Positions 61,101 through 64,000 of a stretch of DNA of 64,000 bases are shown piece after piece. Position 1 is the stretch's first letter; every line of letters begins with the position of its first letter. A model generated the notes under the pieces. It made no database searches. It was not told the DNA's origin and saw only the letters and a program-made list of their open reading frames with translations. The translations under genes were made by a program, and so were the position numbers. Origin of the DNA: Enterovibrio baiacu (GTDB lineage Bacteria > Pseudomonadota > Gammaproteobacteria > Enterobacterales > Vibrionaceae); NCBI RefSeq assembly GCF_004120195.1, contig NZ_SCHN01000011.1, positions 62,001 to 126,000 on the forward strand. Reading direction: 5' to 3'.

Positions 61101-64000
61101 TTATGAAGTGACGGATGGCGATGGAGACAAAGTTGAAGGCAGCATTTCGCTGATCATTGACGTTGATGCAGCCGGTGGACAGAAGGTGTCACTGACCGTC
61201 AACGAAGGTGATTTGGATGACACGACCTACAGTGAAGCATCAAGTTCAACCTTCGCCATTGAAGCGGGCACAGAACGTTTAGTGCCAGGGTCGCTGCAAA
61301 TCGCACCAAGTGCACTTGCCTTGTTTGAGTCAGAACTGGCGACGATCACTGCTGGTGGCGAGCCGGTTGTGTTTACGCACAGCGTAGAAGGCGATGATGT
61401 CGGCACCTTTACCTTGGTTGGCAAAGTGGGTGATGAGGTCGTCGTGACACTCACCGTCGTTGCAGAACAAGACGGCAACAGTTTATCTGTCACCGCCACA
61501 TTAGATCAGACGGCACCGCTGGACCATACTTCGGGCACAGGTACATACGTCAACATTGATGGCGACCAGCTAACCATCAACCTGCCGTTGCAAGTTGAGG
61601 ATACGACGGGCGAACTGATGTTGGCCCCGGCTGAAATCACCATGGTCAGTAACGATGGTGCACCACCAAGTGTTGATGACGTAGAGATTGAAATTCAAGA
61701 ACCACAGCTCAACGCTACAGATCCTGTTGTGTCGTCCACATCCGATGGTGTCGATTTGGGCAGTGATGAAATCAGCAAAATAGAGTTTGATGCAACGGCA
61801 GCAGAAAGCGCGTTTGACGGCATCACAAGCAATGGCGAAGAAACCTATGTTGATACGTCTGTTGAGGGTGTTCTCACACTGCGCGTAACGGGCACCGATG
61901 AAGCGGTACTCGAAATCTCAATGAAAGCGCCAGAATCAAGCGGCGATGATGTTTCTTATGAAGTGAAACAGTTCCTTCCCTTCGACCAGAATGAAGACGT
62001 TAGCGGCGATGGCAATTTCGAGCAATCGACCTTTAACCTGCCATTTACCGTCTTCGACGCGGACGGCGACGAGAGCAATAGCGCGGAAGTGAGCATTACC
62101 ATTAAAGATGGTGTGCCAACAACCGGTGGTGAGCAACTGGATGGCAGCGGAAATCCTGTCGACATACTTGAGCTCAATGAGAATGTCACTACCCAAGATG
62201 CATCAGAATCTAATTCTGTAACAGGCTCTTTCGATTTGGTCGCAACCACCGACAAATTGGTGCCTGATACATTAAGTATTGAAGATTTTGCGTCATTGCA
62301 GACCGAGTTGATGGGGCTGCAAAACAACGAGGGCGAGAACGTCGATGGCGTGACGCTGGTTGAAAGTGTCGACGGCGACGGTAATCGTGTGTTGACTGTT
62401 GCCGCATCTGTAGGCGGAGAGACAGTGCTTGAGTTTGTCTTTACTGCAACGCAAGCCGCAGACTCTCTCGATGTCACGGTAGAAACGGCTTTCCATCAAT
62501 ATGCGCCGTTGAATCATCCTCAGGATCCAGATGCTGCGCAGCAAGAGGGGGATGTGACGGCGAATGGCGACGTTATTTCAATCAAGATCCCTGTTCAAAT
62601 TCTCGACACTGACGGTAACAGTCTGATTAATCCAGACAGCACTTATGACCCAAGCGCGCCAGACACGCAAGGGCGCATCGTCACGTTTGAAATTAAAGAT
62701 GATCAACTCGATACGGCAGAAGAAAGCACCGCCGATACGCTCACTGTGAATGAAAGCAGTATCGATGGCAGCGCGACAAGCCACCAAGGTTCTCAAGCCA
62801 GTGGTAACTTGAACATTGATGACACCAACGACAGTGGTAACCCTAACAACCTCGATACCAATGATGGTGCGGGCGACACGTTGAAGGATTTCAACTTTGA
62901 AACCGACTTCGTGACCTATCCGGATGGTCAGCCAGTGTTGTCCGGTGATTTTCCTGTTCGTATGGAGCAACGCCCTGAAGGTGACACCTTCCCGAAAACG
63001 TACGTCGGTTTTGCTGATGATAATTCCGGTGATGCACGCGATGTGTTCACCGTGGTTCTCGAATCTGACGGTAGCTTCTCTTTTGAGTTGTTAGCGGGGC
63101 TTGATCACGCAGAAGGCGATGGAATCAATACCTTGAGCTTCAACTTGACGGCATTCGCGACGGATGCGGATGGTGACGTCGTTTCGCAAATCACCGTTCC
63201 AATCACAGTGACCGATGATGTCCCGCGCACCGAAGGCAACTTGGCCATCGAAATTGGTGACCTTGTTGGGACACCTGCGACGGTTTCACTGGATGTGTTT
63301 GAGATCACCGACCCATCACAAAACCCTGGCATTGAAGATCTACAAGGCGCTGACAGCTCAACGCTGATCACGCGTTTGTTCAATGGTATTGAATGGGTTG
63401 ATGTGTCGACGCGCCGTGATTCAGAGATCGAAATTTACTCTGAAACCGATAATTCTATTCAAATTGGTACGGTGGAAATTGACCCGCGTACTGACCCTGT
63501 CGGCCAAATTACCTTCACCTCGACCGATTCCAATGTGATTGGTTCTGTCGATCAAAATATCCTCTTCGAAGTTACCGACGCAGATGGGGACGTGGTTGAA
63601 GGCAGCATTGCGCTGACCATTGAAGACCAAACCCCTACCATTGTTGTGAACCCATCAGCGTCGGGAGAACAGCAAGAAATCAGTGGTGTGGAAGACCAAG
63701 GTCAAGACAATACCGACACAGAAGCTGATGGCGTGACGCCTGCGAACGGCATTGCAATCAACATGCAGTTGAGCGTTGGTGATAATGATTTGGGCGAAGC
63801 GCTCGAAGAAAACGGCAGCTTAGTGCTCAACGGTGAAGTGACGCTCGCAACACGCGATGTGGCGGGCGACATTGGTGGAACCTTCTATTTCAACGGCACC
63901 GCCATTACGCCTGATGGTGATGGCAACATCGTGTTTGATAGCACCATGTTCGAAGCCGTTGACGGTTCAGATCCTGTCACGTTTAACCTCGTGGGCATCA
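58123..64000 (+). CDS. Giant LapA-type adhesin with retention module (3' end beyond window)
   Basis: An open frame of at least 1,959 codons from the ATG at 58123 to the window edge. The first 130 residues are a LapA-like retention module: a beta-rich part, then LQELILQGVDPTEVFEEAAA with AAAG at 125-128, the usual place of the LapG cleavage site. An acidic DxNxDGD-rich linker (about 173-190) follows. From residue 197 there are two tandem units of about 820 residues made of Ig-like beta-sandwich domains with repeated DDVPRTEGNLAI-type and DADGD calcium-binding motifs. Such proteins are exported by type I secretion, held in the outer membrane, and released by LapG when c-di-GMP falls. The C-terminal adhesive and RTX parts lie outside. 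Confidence 0.88.
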   Translation, partial: MIGHEFDSKLDVIEVRGQAFLVTNDARIIGLEKGMNIAPNQVLLTNNDSDVVVALDGNIFQIDSQCASCLVPAKAGQDASIATAQIQAYFNGEVLDSDLPLNLDVAQLQELILQGVDPTEVFEEAAAGEAAEGSSNAGFVVIEYLNASTLAEAGFDTTGPSSDTNIIPEFFGDDVNRNGDGNGDDGTTPPTEDIDAAGGQRVSLVVDEGDLDNSPYGTPTTATFTIEGGTEALNPGTLQIAPSALALFESELSTITSGGEAVTFTRSSTASGDVGTFTLVGTVNGEVVITLTLTATQDGNGLSISATLDQSAPLDHLSGSGTYININGDAITIDLPLQVADSSGDLLQEPAQVQLVSNDGAAPVVGTASVEIDEPQNNPVSERRESTTEGIDLGSDNIAKIEFDDTAAKLAFDGVTSHTQETWVDTSVDGVVTLRVVGTDEAVLEISLKVPSAPGETAAYEVTQFLPIDQDEDLVGDGNFEQSTFTLPFKVFDTDGDVSNDSEVTFTINDGVPTAGGERLDASGAPEDLLSIDETGSSQDTSDRNSATNSFDIEAASDKLMPDTLSIEDFSSLQTELMELQNNAGENVDEVTLVESTDANGNRVLTITASIGGEPALEFVFTATQASGSLDVTVETEFHQYTPLNHPQDPSAGLQSGDVTADDSVITIKIPVQIQDSDGNQLINPESTFDPSAPDHQGRVVTFEIKDNPTETIDETTVDAITVDESGIDESATSHQGSQASGTLNIDDTNTSGSPNNLNVHDGSGDTLADFNFEADYVTYPDGQPVLSGDFPVRMEQRPEGDTFPKTYYGIADDNSGDTRDVYKVVLASDGTFSFELLAGLDHAEGDGINTLTFNLTAFATDADGDVASKITVPITVTDDIPRTEGNLAIDIDDLDVGAISINVFEITDPSQNPGIEDLQGADSDTLITRIFNGEEWVDVSTRRESEIDIFSEADPSIQIGTVVIDPTTDPVGQITFTLTDEEFTGSIDQSLRYEVTDGDGDKVEGSISLIIDVDAAGGQKVSLTVNEGDLDDTTYSEASSSTFAIEAGTERLVPGSLQIAPSALALFESELATITAGGEPVVFTHSVEGDDVGTFTLVGKVGDEVVVTLTVVAEQDGNSLSVTATLDQTAPLDHTSGTGTYVNIDGDQLTINLPLQVEDTTGELMLAPAEITMVSNDGAPPSVDDVEIEIQEPQLNATDPVVSSTSDGVDLGSDEISKIEFDATAAESAFDGITSNGEETYVDTSVEGVLTLRVTGTDEAVLEISMKAPESSGDDVSYEVKQFLPFDQNEDVSGDGNFEQSTFNLPFTVFDADGDESNSAEVSITIKDGVPTTGGEQLDGSGNPVDILELNENVTTQDASESNSVTGSFDLVATTDKLVPDTLSIEDFASLQTELMGLQNNEGENVDGVTLVESVDGDGNRVLTVAASVGGETVLEFVFTATQAADSLDVTVETAFHQYAPLNHPQDPDAAQQEGDVTANGDVISIKIPVQILDTDGNSLINPDSTYDPSAPDTQGRIVTFEIKDDQLDTAEESTADTLTVNESSIDGSATSHQGSQASGNLNIDDTNDSGNPNNLDTNDGAGDTLKDFNFETDFVTYPDGQPVLSGDFPVRMEQRPEGDTFPKTYVGFADDNSGDARDVFTVVLESDGSFSFELLAGLDHAEGDGINTLSFNLTAFATDADGDVVSQITVPITVTDDVPRTEGNLAIEIGDLVGTPATVSLDVFEITDPSQNPGIEDLQGADSSTLITRLFNGIEWVDVSTRRDSEIEIYSETDNSIQIGTVEIDPRTDPVGQITFTSTDSNVIGSVDQNILFEVTDADGDVVEGSIALTIEDQTPTIVVNPSASGEQQEISGVEDQGQDNTDTEADGVTPANGIAINMQLSVGDNDLGEALEENGSLVLNGEVTLATRDVAGDIGGTFYFNGTAITPDGDGNIVFDSTMFEAVDGSDPVTFNLVGI
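58711..61170 (+). repeat. Adhesin tandem unit, copy 1
   Basis: A unit of 2,460 bases, starting at AGGQRVSLVVDEGDLD. It is closely matched by the next unit, starting AGGQKVSLTVNEGDLDD. Strongly conserved blocks include FPVRMEQRPEGDTFPKTY and FEITDPSQNPGIEDLQGAD. Confidence 0.85.
61171..63627 (+). repeat. Adhesin tandem unit, copy 2
   Basis: The second copy; landmark positions are offset from copy 1 by 2,457-2,460 bases, so only one codon has been gained or lost. After about 63627 the sequence turns to a different domain (TIVVNPSASGEQQEISGVED). Confidence 0.82.

Overview
The window is a stretch of chromosome from a marine gammaproteobacterium, most likely a member of the Vibrionaceae. This rests on gene order: rne and rluC are divergent, maf/yceF and yceD are divergent, and then comes yceD-rpmF-plsX-fabH-fabD-fabG-acpP-fabF-pabC-mltG-tmk-holB-tatD-ptsG, as in enterobacteria and vibrios. 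TfoX/Sxy, NemR, MiaE and a Card1/VC1899-type protein agree with this. A genus such as Enterovibrio or Grimontia is a guess only. I see no tRNA, rRNA, insertion sequence, prophage or CRISPR array.

Layout. 1-4.8 kb: a DM13-domain protein cut by the left edge, an exported flavin oxidase with a Tat and lipoprotein signal, and a curA/nemR electrophile-stress pair with two matching operators. 5-9.6 kb: an inositol catabolism operon (iolC, iolE, mmsA/iolA) lacking iolB, iolD and iolG. 9.6-18.2 kb: a protein made almost wholly of RTX repeats, then single genes (thioesterase, RluA-type pseudouridine synthase, Spo0M-like, MiaE, a monooxygenase-like protein with a WYL regulator, a fasciclin lipoprotein, a SulP transporter). 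18.5-37.2 kb: the conserved core of RNase E, RluC, a HAD phosphatase whose only usable start is non-standard, Maf, the fatty-acid/ACP operon, replication factors and the glucose PTS permease.

37-57.8 kb: accessory and regulatory genes. These are a LysO-type exporter, an HDOD protein, TfoX, LysR and TetR regulators, a small lipoprotein, an outer-membrane barrel, a YdgA-like protein, a CBS protein, a MATE pump, a Zn/Cd ATPase behind a MerR-type promoter, uridine phosphorylase behind CRP-like sites, and a free-standing CARF-nuclease. Two related histidine kinase/response regulator modules (43.2-45.6 kb and 51.1-52.9 kb) also lie here. Both kinases carry a cyclic-nucleotide-binding-like domain and an insert that splits the dimerization hairpin. 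The second is translationally coupled to a DASS/SLC13 carboxylate transporter.

58.1-64 kb: the first 1,959 codons of a giant LapA-type adhesin. It has an N-terminal retention module with a LapG-like Ala-Ala-Gly site and two tandem units of about 820 residues, and it runs off the right edge.

The strongest leads for something not well described are the split-hairpin kinase modules, the CARF-nuclease with no CRISPR locus nearby, the CTG (or ATT) start of the HAD gene, a nested inverted repeat between fabG and acpP, and the repeat-only RTX protein.
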